IMG/VR virus record: IMGVR_UViG_3300035670_000067
Coordinates: 46,385 to 110,384 of that record
Origin: a virus
Direction: 5' to 3' (one strand)
Length of the DNA: 64,000 bases
The notes under the pieces were generated by a model, which worked only from the letters and a program-made list of their open reading frames with translations, had not been told where the DNA came from and did no database searches. Below, piece after piece: positions 47,610-57,094 of this stretch. Each line of letters opens with the position of its first letter. Position 1 is the stretch's first letter. Position numbers and translations under genes: made by a program.

Positions 47610-47903
47610 CTACTCCACAGGTTCTAGAAAGATGTCACCATCTTTCATGGTGAAATCATATTGCGGCAAATCTTCGATATCATCAGTCCCAGTTAGAACA
47701 AAACATTCAGAAACTCCAATCATATTGAATTTATTATTAGATGTTTCCAATAATCCTATTGGATGGAATACTTGATATAGCGCGGAAGCTATATACCAAT
47801 TCTTACGATCTAACAAAATATCTGCCGGTATCCAAACCTTCCCTGCCGGCACCGCCATTCCGTCATCGTCCGGAATAATATTTTCAAATGGGAAATCAAT
47901 CAT
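47610..47903 (-). CDS. Unknown 97-aa acidic protein
   Basis: Acidic beta-type protein (FENIIPDDDGMAVPAGKVW; GVSECFVLTGTDDIEDLP). No family recognised. Located between a methyltransferase and a glycosyltransferase, so possibly part of the glycan module. Confidence 0.55.
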   Translation of the reverse strand: MIDFPFENIIPDDDGMAVPAGKVWIPADILLDRKNWYIASALYQVFHPIGLLETSNNKFNMIGVSECFVLTGTDDIEDLPQYDFTMKDGDIFLEPVE

Positions 47904-48514
47904 ATATCCAACCTATTCGGCATCTTACCCCAGATTTGAAGATATCTTTTTCTATCATTTTCCCATATCCACTTTTTATCTCTATTTGATTTTGAATAAC
48001 CGTAATGATAAACTTGACTACGATTGTGTTGTAAGATCTTTTTATTCAATCCCATCACGCGCATCAACAAATCCCAATCAGCATATGCCACCTTGAAGGA
48101 TTCATCAAATTTGCCAATATCTTCGAACAAACTTTTCCTAATAAAAAACATATTGCATGGCATAAGTTTCTTTTCAGTAAATTCTTCGTTACCTTCAACA
48201 GGAGTACTTTGATTCGTCGAAACAGGAAACACCAACCCAACATCTTCTTCAAACGTTTTCTCAGCCATTCTATTCATATCGACATGAACATCTATATCAA
48301 AATCCATGAAACACAATATCTCGCGTTGCGCTTGATTTGCTAATCTATTCCTAACGATTGGCAGATTTACTTTAGATATCGTATTATCAAATGTAATCCA
48401 TTCACCACCAGAATCTATAACGTAAGAATGTAATTGAAAATGTAAGGTCTTATAGCGCTCTCTTTCTGCGGCTATATTATAGTATTGAACAATGATAAAA
48501 CTAATTGGCACCAT
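47900..48514 (-). CDS. Family 2 glycosyltransferase
   Basis: 204 residues: ISFIIVQYYN opening, NRLANQAQREILCFMDFDI with DFDID as metal site, MPCNMFFIRKSLFEDIGKF and ESFKVAYADWDLLMRVMGL as the GT2 acceptor end. Shorter than most GT2 enzymes but complete in motifs. Confidence 0.8.
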   Translation of the reverse strand: MVPISFIIVQYYNIAAERERYKTLHFQLHSYVIDSGGEWITFDNTISKVNLPIVRNRLANQAQREILCFMDFDIDVHVDMNRMAEKTFEEDVGLVFPVSTNQSTPVEGNEEFTEKKLMPCNMFFIRKSLFEDIGKFDESFKVAYADWDLLMRVMGLNKKILQHNRSQVYHYGYSKSNRDKKWIWENDRKRYLQIWGKMPNRLDI

Positions 48515-48524
48515 TTTTCTTCTC

Positions 48525-48908
48525 CTACTTAAATCTTAGAAAGTGATAATCGTCCCAGTTAAATTCTTCGTCAAACGAAGTGAATAAGCTTCTATCATCT
48601 ATATAAATGTCTGCGAATATTTTACGCGGATACCATTCGTATTTGAGATGTCCATCTCTACAATTTTCATTTATTGAATCAAATGTCAGTCCTTGTGTCT
48701 TACAGAATTCCACTGCCGAATCTAACAATTTTCTATCGGAAGTGTTTTCTCTGCATGTCCACAATACAATCTTATCACCAACACTACGTCTTGCAATAAG
48801 CCAATCAAATAGCTTCTTGTTTGGAATATATGTAGATATATCGTCGCTCAATTTTCCATATGGAACTTCCTTGATAAGTGTTCCATCAAAATCTACTGCG
48901 ATTATCAT
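48525..48908 (-). CDS. HAD-family phosphatase-like protein
   Basis: 127 residues starting MIIAVDFDGTLIKE (D-x-D nucleophile motif), then VLWTCRE (motif II Thr), and FADIYIDDRSLF (motif IV DD). A small HAD enzyme, frequent in phages, probably acting on nucleotides or sugar phosphates. Overlaps the glycosylase start by four bases. Confidence 0.82.
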   Translation of the reverse strand: MIIAVDFDGTLIKEVPYGKLSDDISTYIPNKKLFDWLIARRSVGDKIVLWTCRENTSDRKLLDSAVEFCKTQGLTFDSINENCRDGHLKYEWYPRKIFADIYIDDRSLFTSFDEEFNWDDYHFLRFK

Positions 48909-49756
48909 TTCAGTATTTCTTTCAGCTTTTTCAGATCTTCTGTAAACAGCTTTCGCTTATCTGGTTTATTCATGTTGAGTGGACTGGGATGCAATAGCGG
49001 AAATACTTTGCCATATTCTGTTTCGTAAACTTTACCGTGACAATCTGTTATTGTGCGGTCATTGCCAAGCAAAGCCTTCAATGCGAAATTGCCAAGAGTC
49101 ACTATGATCCTTGGCTTCATTATCTCAATTTCTTGTTTTAGATATGCGAAACAATTTTTGATCTCTGATGGAACTGGCGCTCGATTGCCTTCCGTAAAGC
49201 ATTTCACCACGTTCGTAACATAAAGCTCTTTCCGCGGCACTCCAACATGCTCTTCAAACATTTGATCAAAGAACTGGCCAGAACGACCAACAAACGGTCG
49301 CCTGATTTTAGTTTCTTCCTTGCCAGGATTCTGACCAACAATCATAATCTTGGCCCTTACACGCATACTACTAAAAACGTTTCCAGGATATCCTTCTACG
49401 AATTGTCCACCGATATTGCATTTCTTGCAACTGAGACATGAGGCTTTTACCCTTTTCAACATATGCTTTCTATACAGATTTTCCTGAGGCTTCATGGAGC
49501 AGTCATCCATATCTATCCAGTGGAATTTTCCATCTATTGGACTATTGAGGAGAAACCATGTCCGGACCACATCTACAGGTTGAACAGGTTGTTTATCTTC
49601 CATCTCCATTTTATATTGTTCATCATCTTCATCCTCGTGAATATATGTCACATTTGGATCCGGCTTTATCTGCCCTAAATGCTCAACATCTATTTTGTAA
49701 ACAGGATAAAATTTATCCTTTAGGAACCACTCGCTATTCGTTACTTTGACTTCCAT
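48905..49756 (-). CDS. Uracil-DNA glycosylase, family 4-like, with N-terminal extension
   Basis: 283 residues. The first 85 are an acidic extension. Then CLSCKKC begins a four-Cys iron-sulphur site, IMIVGQNPGKEETKIRRPF holds the uracil-binding G-Q-N/A-P-G motif, GRSGQFFDQMF the helix, YVTNVVKCF the next Cys, and LLHPSPLNMN the active-site H-P-S/H. It removes uracil from DNA or polices dU in a phage with altered thymine metabolism. Confidence 0.85.
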   Translation of the reverse strand: MEVKVTNSEWFLKDKFYPVYKIDVEHLGQIKPDPNVTYIHEDEDDEQYKMEMEDKQPVQPVDVVRTWFLLNSPIDGKFHWIDMDDCSMKPQENLYRKHMLKRVKASCLSCKKCNIGGQFVEGYPGNVFSSMRVRAKIMIVGQNPGKEETKIRRPFVGRSGQFFDQMFEEHVGVPRKELYVTNVVKCFTEGNRAPVPSEIKNCFAYLKQEIEIMKPRIIVTLGNFALKALLGNDRTITDCHGKVYETEYGKVFPLLHPSPLNMNKPDKRKLFTEDLKKLKEILK

Positions 49757-50772
49757 CTCTCCATCATCCTTTCCAGGAATGGCTTACTTTCTGCACCTCC
49801 GCTGTTCAGAATATCTATAAGCATACTTCCACTACACTTACCGGGATCTTTATCTTTGGGTAAGATGCTAGTTAATTCAAATGTCGGCATGAATTCTGAT
49901 AACTGCTCTACAGCGGCTTTTGTTCCAGTTATCCCAGCGTCATCATTATCGAACAACACGTAAGCTTTCCTGAAATTCTCAGCAATTAATTTCAGCTTAC
50001 GCGAACTAGTGCCGTGCCCCATAGCACACACTACGCCAAAGCGTTTACTCATTTTTTCATTTTTCAGTAACGCACACACGATCTGATAAAGATCAAAAGC
50101 GCCTTCTACCAGAACTACATCCCTTTTGCCAAACGCTTGATCAAATCCGTACAGTAATTGATTGAAATCTACATTACTTGGATGCAAGGATTTCCTTTTT
50201 GCGTTCTCATCAATTGATCTATCGTTAAACGTCAAGAGTTCGCCGCCTATGAAAAGCGGCATTATGATCCTACCAGCTTCCCGTCCACTATTACAATAGA
50301 ACAATTTGTACATATTTATGATATACGGTATGTTCAGAACATTGTGGTATTTCTTTTTCCTTTTTTCTAAGTAATCATACATTGGTTCTTGATTGGGAGC
50401 TCTGTCTGGCAAATAACTTCTTGGTATCTGCGATTCTTGTTTTACAACGGTCCTAATCTTTTTTATCCGCTGAATGAGAGCTGAAATATTGCAGACGTCA
50501 AGGCTTGTGTGCTTGCAGAGAAGCTTCTTTGCCTTATCTAATCCAACTCCACTAACTAATGATACAAGTCTAGCTAGATTCCCATGCACGTGACAACTGA
50601 AACAATTGAAGAATGGATCTGCTTTCTTGAAGTTTACTCTAAAGCTACTTTCATTATTCCCACCGTGAATAGGACAATTCAGCCTTATCTCATCCTTCAA
50701 TGGCTTTATGCCAGTACAGCCATTGTCTTCTAAGAACTGGAGAATATAATCATATGGATCTAATTTATTCAT
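49741..50772 (-). CDS. DnaG-type DNA primase
   Basis: 343 residues from ATG 50772. The zinc domain is RLNCPIHGGNNESSFRVN with FNCFSCHVHGN (CHC2 type), and the Toprim catalytic core is VVLVEGAFDLYQIV (E) with AYVLFDNDDAGITG (D-x-D). No helicase domain is fused. It makes primers for phage replication. Upstream stop lies two bases away. Confidence 0.88.
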   Translation of the reverse strand: MNKLDPYDYILQFLEDNGCTGIKPLKDEIRLNCPIHGGNNESSFRVNFKKADPFFNCFSCHVHGNLARLVSLVSGVGLDKAKKLLCKHTSLDVCNISALIQRIKKIRTVVKQESQIPRSYLPDRAPNQEPMYDYLEKRKKKYHNVLNIPYIINMYKLFYCNSGREAGRIIMPLFIGGELLTFNDRSIDENAKRKSLHPSNVDFNQLLYGFDQAFGKRDVVLVEGAFDLYQIVCALLKNEKMSKRFGVVCAMGHGTSSRKLKLIAENFRKAYVLFDNDDAGITGTKAAVEQLSEFMPTFELTSILPKDKDPGKCSGSMLIDILNSGGAESKPFLERMMERWKSK

Positions 50773-50773
50773 G

Positions 50774-51052
50774 TCACTTACTATAGAATTCCTTTTCCCG
50801 CTTTTCTGCATCTCTTCTGGCTAAATGCTTAAGTCTATTTCTTTCAGCGTTTGCCCAGTATGAATCTGGCTTATTGCTGATATCACCCATCCCTTCAGCA
50901 AATGTGAAAAACATTCTGTCAGCGATGATTCGTTTTGTTGTTTTGGCGTGACATCTTGTGCATTGAGGCTTGAAAATATCTCTATTTTCCATGGAAACAT
51001 TGTGCCAATCGAATTTATTCCCACACTCTAAACAACGATAAGTGTACGTCAT
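50774..51052 (-). CDS. Zinc-ribbon protein (FmdB-like)
   Basis: 92 residues from ATG 51052 (ATGA overlap). YTYRCLECGNKFDW and FKPQCTRCHAKTTKRI match the FmdB-type zinc ribbon; the rest is a basic helix. Possibly an accessory of the primase with which it is coupled. Confidence 0.68.
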   Translation of the reverse strand: MTYTYRCLECGNKFDWHNVSMENRDIFKPQCTRCHAKTTKRIIADRMFFTFAEGMGDISNKPDSYWANAERNRLKHLARRDAEKREKEFYSK

Positions 51053-52353
51053 CTTATGTTCTCCAGTTCTTGCCATAAATGGCTTGTTGATATTTGATAA
51101 TTCCCTTGATTCACCTGTTCGCGCATCCGTTCACGAATTTCATCGGATTCATTTTTCATTATGGATTCTACTTGTTGGCAATGAACGAACTTAAACGGCA
51201 AACGGACCGGTTTCCCTAAAATAGCATTAGCGCGATACATTATTTCTCTATCTTCAAATCCCCATCCCTTCAATTGACTGTGGAACCCTCCTATCATAAC
51301 ATAAGCGCTCCAATCAAAGAACACACTGCCACCAGTAGCATCAGGAACAACAGCACCGTCGTATTCCACATTAGAATAGCACATTCCATATGAATTCTTG
51401 CAAGACAACATCGAATTAATCCAGCTCTTATCTGAGCAATACAAATCTCTGTCTTGGAATATATATTTGATTGCATATCTTCCTGCTAAAAATCCGTGAT
51501 TGAATAATATGCCTCTACTTGGCATATCATATGGATATCTTACATCAACTCCAGTCATCGTAGGATAGCCACAATTTCCACACACTATTCTAGTTTTTAT
51601 ATCTTCGATATCAATCAGATTTTCTATGGCTTTGTCGTATTTGCCATACACTGGAATGATCATAACAGCTGGATAATTTTGTTTCAGTAAATCAACAGTC
51701 TTCCTCTTATTAGTATCGCTAACATAATGATCCGCTATATCAACTCCATTACAAGATATTCTGTGGATACCACAAATATCTTCATGCTGTAGATATATCG
51801 GCTGAGTGTATTTACTCAAACATTCTAGTGTATCCCCACTTCTTTCATACGGTTTTTGTATTTCGTTTTGATGACTGCGCACAAAAGCCGTAGAGGCAAT
51901 TAACAGGCTGGGGTGTATATAACCCCTAGTGTGCCGCACACCGGCCAAAGACGCACCCTGTAACGCGTCTTGAAGCCTTTCTAACCAGTGCCTATGCAAC
52001 ACCATACAGTCTGAGTCTAACAGAACAAATTTTTCTGTCTTTATGCCTTCCAATAACCTAATTATTCCGCGCTTGTGGTTATCGGAACCTCTAACAGTAT
52101 TGTCATTCTGCATGAATTCTAATTCGTTTATGATATGGTGCTGATGAAGAGTTCTCAGCACCGGCCGCATATCTTCATACATATCATCCATCATATACAC
52201 CAAGTTTATCGTAACATTATTCAAATCAACATTAGTGATTAGACTATGAAGGAAACATTCCAGTACTAGACGTGAACCGTGTAGTACTGACACAACAGTT
52301 ATTTGTTGCGTCTCTTTTTCTGGAGTCTTTTTTTTAATGTATCGAAGTAGCAT
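51049..52353 (-). CDS. Two-domain glycosyltransferase with galactosyltransferase-type C terminus
   Basis: 434 residues. The first domain is ITVVSVLHGSRLVLECFL with FVLLDSDCMVLH as GT-A metal site. The second has FQDRDLY as metal site and GGFHSQLKGWGFEDREIMY, the Glyco_transf_7C signature. A bifunctional or chain-extending enzyme for the glycan module. It lies in the replication region, next to the primase. Confidence 0.82.
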   Translation of the reverse strand: MLLRYIKKKTPEKETQQITVVSVLHGSRLVLECFLHSLITNVDLNNVTINLVYMMDDMYEDMRPVLRTLHQHHIINELEFMQNDNTVRGSDNHKRGIIRLLEGIKTEKFVLLDSDCMVLHRHWLERLQDALQGASLAGVRHTRGYIHPSLLIASTAFVRSHQNEIQKPYERSGDTLECLSKYTQPIYLQHEDICGIHRISCNGVDIADHYVSDTNKRKTVDLLKQNYPAVMIIPVYGKYDKAIENLIDIEDIKTRIVCGNCGYPTMTGVDVRYPYDMPSRGILFNHGFLAGRYAIKYIFQDRDLYCSDKSWINSMLSCKNSYGMCYSNVEYDGAVVPDATGGSVFFDWSAYVMIGGFHSQLKGWGFEDREIMYRANAILGKPVRLPFKFVHCQQVESIMKNESDEIRERMREQVNQGNYQISTSHLWQELENIR

Positions 52354-52796
52354 TCTGCATCAACAAGATTCATAAACGCATTCTTCTCAAAGTCTTCCCA
52401 AGTTAATCCACTAACATCACCATATGAAAAGACATTAAAGTTCTTGCCTTTCCACAAGACGGTACAGCCGCCATCACCTGAAAGTGTAACATATCTAACA
52501 TCTGTTCTGTTACTGAAGCTGACAACACTTTTCCAAATAGGGCCACACCAATCAGACCCTCTTCGTTTCTGTATTTGCTGAAAAGCGTTGGTGGGATGAG
52601 TTCCAAATACCAGAACCTTACAACGTTCGCTACCGGCGACGAGACAGCCATTTATCAAATCTATACATAAATCCATATCTGTAGATCTAATGATGTATAG
52701 ATCTCCATTAGGTGCAATATCTGTGAGTCTTCTGACTTCACACTGTATAGGATATCCGCTTTCTACGAATTTGATAAGAATTTCACTTGGCTTCAT
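52299..52796 (-). CDS. Unknown 165-aa protein
   Basis: Contains CEVRRLTDIAPNGDLYIIR, CKVLVFGTHPTNAFQ and a Lys/Arg-rich tail (KKRLQKKRRNK). No family recognised. Its end overlaps the glycosyltransferase start by 55 bases. Confidence 0.6.
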   Translation of the reverse strand: MKPSEILIKFVESGYPIQCEVRRLTDIAPNGDLYIIRSTDMDLCIDLINGCLVAGSERCKVLVFGTHPTNAFQQIQKRRGSDWCGPIWKSVVSFSNRTDVRYVTLSGDGGCTVLWKGKNFNVFSYGDVSGLTWEDFEKNAFMNLVDAECYFDTLKKRLQKKRRNK

Positions 52797-52797
52797 G

Positions 52798-53013
52798 TTA
52801 TCCTCTGTGTTCCTCTTTGCATTGTTCTATGGCACTGAATCCGCATTCAAATCCCGAATCATAAGCTTGATTTAACAAATCACAGAAATTGTCTGCTTCC
52901 AATTTTTGATGCGATTCAAATATCATAATGCGCTTTCCAAGCATTTCAATCACCCATCTATCATCTGGAACACCCAATACCACTAAGCGTTCCACAGAAT
53001 ATGTTTTACCCAT
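52798..53013 (-). CDS. Unknown 71-aa protein
   Basis: Starts MGKTYSVERLVVLGVPDDR, helical end (ADNFCDLLNQAYDSGFECG). No family recognised. Between two closely spaced genes. Confidence 0.55.
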   Translation of the reverse strand: MGKTYSVERLVVLGVPDDRWVIEMLGKRIMIFESHQKLEADNFCDLLNQAYDSGFECGFSAIEQCKEEHRG

Positions 53014-53016
53014 TTT

Positions 53017-53211
53017 CTATGATCCTTCCTGTTTGCTTGGTGTCGTTGTCTCGGAAGTCAGTAATGCTCTTAACAAGTTCAGCTGTTTTTCTGACAACTT
53101 AATGCGATGCCCTTCTTCATATTCATACTGTTGTCCGCATTTGCTACACATCCAATCAAGGTATGACTGTACAATATTTTCAGCACCACAAACATCACAG
53201 TTGATCTTCAT
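53017..53211 (-). CDS. 64-aa zinc-ribbon protein
   Basis: ATG at 53211 shares ATGA with the upstream stop. NCDVCGAEN and WMCSKCGQQYEYEEGHRI are a four-Cys ribbon, then a leucine-rich helix. Role unknown. Confidence 0.62.
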   Translation of the reverse strand: MKINCDVCGAENIVQSYLDWMCSKCGQQYEYEEGHRIKLSEKQLNLLRALLTSETTTPSKQEGS

Positions 53212-53456
53212 AACAATGTCCATCCTATCGGATTTGCTGGCGGTGTCACGGCACGGTATAGCGGCCAGCACACACGTTCAAACCAAAGAGTGTATGGTCC
53301 ATAACACGACCCAGAGTCATCATAGCGAGCGAATGTAGCTGAAGCGCAGAAGCCAACACCCCACCCATGCCACCAAACAAACAACGTCCGCAGTTCAACA
53401 ACCGCACAGAACCAACTTCGGATAACGTTCTCAATGTTATTCATGATCTTTATCAT
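53208..53456 (-). CDS. Unknown 82-aa aromatic protein
   Basis: Tryptophan-rich (LFVWWHGWGVGFCASATFA; TLWFERVCWPLYR). GGAG upstream of the ATG. May be membrane associated. No family recognised. Confidence 0.55.
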   Translation of the reverse strand: MIKIMNNIENVIRSWFCAVVELRTLFVWWHGWGVGFCASATFARYDDSGSCYGPYTLWFERVCWPLYRAVTPPANPIGWTLL

Positions 53457-53471
53457 CGCGGAAACTCCAAG

Positions 53472-53690
53472 TTACGGTGGACCGATATGCCGATCATCAC
53501 CGCCTTCAATCTCTCGCATGGCAGCACATAGACGCTCTTGCTCCGCCCGCCACTCTGCGGCTTCGACGCGTTCAAGACGGTCGTCTTCGTCTGCCTTGGC
53601 TAGGTCGCGATAACTCCGTGTCCTGTGCGACCACCGCTTGCCTTTGCGCGGATACGCACTCTCGTCCGGTTCCCGATAATCGTCACTCAT
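53472..53690 (-). CDS. Unknown 72-aa charged protein
   Basis: Very charged (RKGKRWSHRTRSYRDLAKA; DEDDRLERVEAAEWRAEQE), helical. No family recognised. ATGA overlap with the upstream gene. Confidence 0.55.
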   Translation of the reverse strand: MSDDYREPDESAYPRKGKRWSHRTRSYRDLAKADEDDRLERVEAAEWRAEQERLCAAMREIEGGDDRHIGPP

Positions 53691-53896
53691 CGCGGGGACT
53701 CCTTTGGAGATAGCTTATTGTCGGACGATGAAATCATTTTCATGTATACGCTGATTTCTTCCTCGCACACATCGCACAGCCGGCCAATCGGCAGCTTCAT
53801 GGCGCGAGCATCTTTCTTGCCCAGCCGGCATTGGTGTCTGTTTCCCAAAGCCATCCGCAAGATCATACGCACACGGTGTTTTTCAGCGCGTGTCAA
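53687..53896 (-). CDS. Unknown 69-aa basic protein with Cys pair
   Basis: Basic first half (RAEKHRVRMILRMALGNRH), then RLCDVCEEEISVYMKM. No family recognised. Confidence 0.55.
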   Translation of the reverse strand: MTRAEKHRVRMILRMALGNRHQCRLGKKDARAMKLPIGRLCDVCEEEISVYMKMISSSDNKLSPKESPR

Positions 53897-54174
53897 TTCT
53901 CACCTCTCTTCACCTTCCAGTTTTGGAACGCTGGATCATTCATGCAGTATCCGTATAGACCGGGGACAACGTTCTTAATGAACCACTGCACGTCTATCTG
54001 CACTGGATCTACGCGCTCAACATATCTTGCCGGTTGCGGAACTGCCAATCGCAGACGAGACGGCAATTTGGAAAAGTCAAGATCGACAATCATCCCTCCC
54101 TCTTCCACAGAGGCGCGGATTCTTTTCGCTAACTGATACGCGATTTCACGAATAACTGTTTCATTGTCGAGCAT
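53893..54174 (-). CDS. Unknown 93-aa protein
   Basis: Starts MLDNETVIREIAYQLAKRI; ends PGLYGYCMNDPAFQNWKVK. Mixed alpha/beta. No family recognised. ATGA overlap with the next gene. Confidence 0.55.
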   Translation of the reverse strand: MLDNETVIREIAYQLAKRIRASVEEGGMIVDLDFSKLPSRLRLAVPQPARYVERVDPVQIDVQWFIKNVVPGLYGYCMNDPAFQNWKVKRGEN

Positions 54175-54179
54175 ATATT

Positions 54180-54353
54180 CTACTTCTGCTCTTCAATCCC
54201 GCGAACCCGGTATGATTGAATATCGTAATATCCGCCATTCATATTAGTCTTTTTGTCTGCATATTTACGAGCAGCTTCTTCGGTTGCGAACACCGCTTCA
54301 ACAACAAATTCTCCGCCTGTACTGTGCGACACGACCCAGACAGTTTGAATCAT
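54180..54353 (-). CDS. Unknown 57-aa protein
   Basis: ATG at 54353 overlaps the upstream stop (ATGA). Starts MIQTVWVVSHSTGGEFVVE; compact beta-alpha-beta appearance (ATEEAARKYADKKTN). No family recognised. Confidence 0.6.
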   Translation of the reverse strand: MIQTVWVVSHSTGGEFVVEAVFATEEAARKYADKKTNMNGGYYDIQSYRVRGIEEQK

Positions 54354-54544
54354 TTGTTATTTCCCCTTTGCTGCTTCGCGAATTGTTCAGACAATCGATC
54401 AATCTTTAAGCCCTGCCGAAATTGTTTATTCAAGTGTTTCAGTCTGGCTCTTGCGTGATTTATTTCCATTACAACTTCTATACGATTCAATCTATTACCT
54501 TCATTAATGGCCAAGATAACTTCTTCATACGTAACTTTTTTCAT
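54350..54544 (-). CDS. Unknown 64-aa helical protein
   Basis: All helical and basic (VVMEINHARARLKHLNKQF; KIDRLSEQFAKQQRG). No family recognised. First of a run of eight coupled small genes that reads down to 52798. Confidence 0.55.
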   Translation of the reverse strand: MKKVTYEEVILAINEGNRLNRIEVVMEINHARARLKHLNKQFRQGLKIDRLSEQFAKQQRGNNK

Positions 54545-54565
54545 GTGGAAAATTCCTTACATTGT

Positions 54566-55279
54566 TTACAGTGACATATCGTAATAACCACTCCTGACAC
54601 CGCGCCTTCCAGATCTCAATTCAGATTGGCATTTGTCTTTCCATTCCTGATAGCCAAGATCGTTTTCGACTGGGTGAGTCACATAATTCTTGGTATCTAC
54701 ATAAACCGGGATGTTCTTAGACATGGCAGCATTCCACAATGACGCTTCGTTGCCGCCATATAATGATCCTGTAGCAAACATGCCAAGCTCAATAAATAAT
54801 GAAGTACGTATGGTTAACCCTGCCCCAGCTACGCCGCGCAAGCAAGTTCTAAACACTTTGTAATGTTCCATTTCTTCAAAGATTGAATGTATTTTTTCGT
54901 AACAGTGACACCTATTGGTAAATTGTTCTGGAACGACAATGGCTTTGTGATTTATTGCGAAATCAAACAGATCTCTCAAAGTTCCCCTATGTACAAGTAT
55001 GTCAGCGTCAGACACACAGGCAACTGATTCAATATCTTCTTTCAGCAAAACTCCCATCATTGTATTAACGCCAACGGCCTTCCCGACATTCTTACCAAAT
55101 GTGAAGACTCTAGTGAAATCACATCTTTCTAACGTTACTCTTGTGTTCAAATCGTTTGGACTATTGTTCCAAATCCAAACCTCATCTACTTCATCCAGCG
55201 AATGTTTCAGCGTTTCAAGCGATTGACGCAATGAATCTGCTTTATAGTAAGTTGCGAACATATAGACTTTTTTCATCAC
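54566..55279 (-). CDS. Family 2 glycosyltransferase
   Basis: 237 residues: YMFATYYKADSLRQSLETL opening with VWIWNNSPND, FTFGKNVGKAVGVNTMMGV, VSDADILVHR as metal site, and LFIELGMFATGSLYGGNEA as the acceptor end. It is coupled to the Dam-type methylase by a four-base overlap. Confidence 0.82.
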   Translation of the reverse strand: MMKKVYMFATYYKADSLRQSLETLKHSLDEVDEVWIWNNSPNDLNTRVTLERCDFTRVFTFGKNVGKAVGVNTMMGVLLKEDIESVACVSDADILVHRGTLRDLFDFAINHKAIVVPEQFTNRCHCYEKIHSIFEEMEHYKVFRTCLRGVAGAGLTIRTSLFIELGMFATGSLYGGNEASLWNAAMSKNIPVYVDTKNYVTHPVENDLGYQEWKDKCQSELRSGRRGVRSGYYDMSL

Positions 55280-55953
55280 CAGTTTCCCTTACAGTACCAA
55301 TCTTTTCTTTCTTCTGAGCCACCAGTCCTGATCCTGGGCACTCGCTTAGTTAACCAACACACCCATTCATTAGAAATGGCTTCTATCGGGCATTGATAAG
55401 TCAATACGTAGGGGACTTCCAGCTTCTTAATCCATTTAGTGAATGTTTTGATGTTTAGATCTTCGACACCATAATTCCCGTCGGTGCCCAAATAAGGCGG
55501 ATCAATAAACAGAAAATCTCCGTCTTTCTGTTTATACGTCCTGTAAGACCCGTGTATAAATTTCCAATTATGAATTTTACGCATAGCGATTTTTGTATCT
55601 TCTACAGGCAACCTATGCTGCGGATATATCATCCAAGATGATAACTGACCAACATAAATTCCAGCCAAATTCACTCGAAGATAATCGCGCGCTTCTTCTC
55701 TTATACTAAGCGTCTTGACACTGATCTTATCTCCTTCGTAAACACGCAAACCATCTAAATCGGGCATAGTCCTCAACCATCTCAACATAGATATCAGGCT
55801 TTTGTTCAGATCTATACACAAAGCTGAATAATCGTACTGTAGTGAAAACGCGCACGAACCACAAAACGGCTCAACTATCCTTTTAGTTCCCTTGGGGAAT
55901 TGAATGCTTGGAAATTTTGCTTTATTCCCAGAATATTTGAATAGCCTATACAT
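55276..55953 (-). CDS. D12-class (Dam-type) adenine DNA methyltransferase
   Basis: 225 residues: FKYSGNKAKFPS opening, RIVEPFCGSCAFSL (SAM-binding F-x-G-x-x-x), and FLFIDPPYLGTD (catalytic D-P-P-Y). The order is that of Dam and restriction-related N6-adenine methylases. The target is not visible from the sequence, but GATC is a common target of this class and GATC is strongly concentrated in the accessory region. Overlaps the next gene by eight bases. Confidence 0.88.
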   Translation of the reverse strand: MYRLFKYSGNKAKFPSIQFPKGTKRIVEPFCGSCAFSLQYDYSALCIDLNKSLISMLRWLRTMPDLDGLRVYEGDKISVKTLSIREEARDYLRVNLAGIYVGQLSSWMIYPQHRLPVEDTKIAMRKIHNWKFIHGSYRTYKQKDGDFLFIDPPYLGTDGNYGVEDLNIKTFTKWIKKLEVPYVLTYQCPIEAISNEWVCWLTKRVPRIRTGGSEERKDWYCKGNW

Positions 55954-57094
55954 TCAGCATCTCCACAGAAACCCTTTCATACGAAGCGTTGTCTTTCAGC
56001 GCATTGTGTCGTATCCAATAATAGGCAGCCAACTTCATATCTGTATTGCGCAGATTTCTGAATACATTCTTATATTCGCTGTAGAATTGTATTGGATCCA
56101 TTTTCTTGGCCGCAGCATATATCGCCATATAATACAGATCTTCACCCATCACATTTCTAGAAAAAGAAGTGCGCAATCTGTTAAGATTACAATCTAAATC
56201 TTCTTCCCATAGAGATTGCACATACTTTACGAACCGCTTTGCTTCGCTGATATTGTAATAACAGTCATCGCCAATAAATGGTTCATATGTATTTACCGGA
56301 ATGCAATAATGCGGCACATTCGCCATCAAAATCTTTTTGAGCCTATCCTTCATATTTTCATAAACATGAAGAGAACCGGCGAAATGATAATAGCGACCGA
56401 CACCCACCCCCAAGATGCGCGACAGCATACCCTGAATGAAAGAAAATTCAAACACATTGATTTGTGAAAATCCAAACAGTAAATCGTTCGATCTCATAGT
56501 AACGAAGCAATCAAGCTTGCCGTTATTGATCTTATATTGAATGTAACCAGTGCAAGGATAATCCAAACTATCTCCAGCACGACAATCCTTTGCCGGATCC
56601 CAAATTGACATCACCGCCCGCTTACTGGTCGGATCCGCTTTCAGCGTTTCACAAACATATTGTATTTGATCAACGCTTTTCAAATTCGTAACTGCGTAAT
56701 TTTCTACTGCCCTATTTTCAATGGCGCTAGCCTTATAGAATCTGCTGTATTCAACATCGCTTAACCCATAGGAACGACGCAGCCTTGGCCCATAGCCCGC
56801 CCGCCATTGCACCCCGTCATCAGCATATTGCGGCGCTCTAGGTAAGAAGTGCTTTAGAACTGAAACATCTCTATCTCCACTAAGAACCCATATAGTTTCA
56901 AACAAAGAAGCAAATGGATTTCCATGTCTTTCCACCACAAGCGGAATGCGATATGGCCCAACGATTTGAATCATCATTGGTGAAACTTCAAAGATATAAT
57001 TGGCTGATGCTCCAACTCTTTTTACCTCGACCCTTTCACCATGAACGTCTATCATCTCCACTGCCCACAAAAACGCTTGTGTCATGTCAATCAT
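55946..57094 (-). CDS. Thymidylate-synthase-family enzyme, candidate dUMP hydroxymethylase
   Basis: 382 residues, long for ThyA. Catalytic Cys in LDYPCTGYIQYKI; phosphate/nucleotide region MRSNDLLFGFSQINVFEFS; HFAGSLHVYEN near the end. In ordinary ThyA the middle motif is R-S-x-D-x-x-L-G-L-P-F-N. The form here, with F-S and an extra residue before I-N, is closer to the diverged phage branch that includes dUMP and dCMP hydroxymethylases. The two genes upstream fit an hmdU pathway. Activity (methyl or hydroxymethyl) must be tested. Confidence 0.75.
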   Translation of the reverse strand: MIDMTQAFLWAVEMIDVHGERVEVKRVGASANYIFEVSPMMIQIVGPYRIPLVVERHGNPFASLFETIWVLSGDRDVSVLKHFLPRAPQYADDGVQWRAGYGPRLRRSYGLSDVEYSRFYKASAIENRAVENYAVTNLKSVDQIQYVCETLKADPTSKRAVMSIWDPAKDCRAGDSLDYPCTGYIQYKINNGKLDCFVTMRSNDLLFGFSQINVFEFSFIQGMLSRILGVGVGRYYHFAGSLHVYENMKDRLKKILMANVPHYCIPVNTYEPFIGDDCYYNISEAKRFVKYVQSLWEEDLDCNLNRLRTSFSRNVMGEDLYYMAIYAAAKKMDPIQFYSEYKNVFRNLRNTDMKLAAYYWIRHNALKDNASYERVSVEMLNV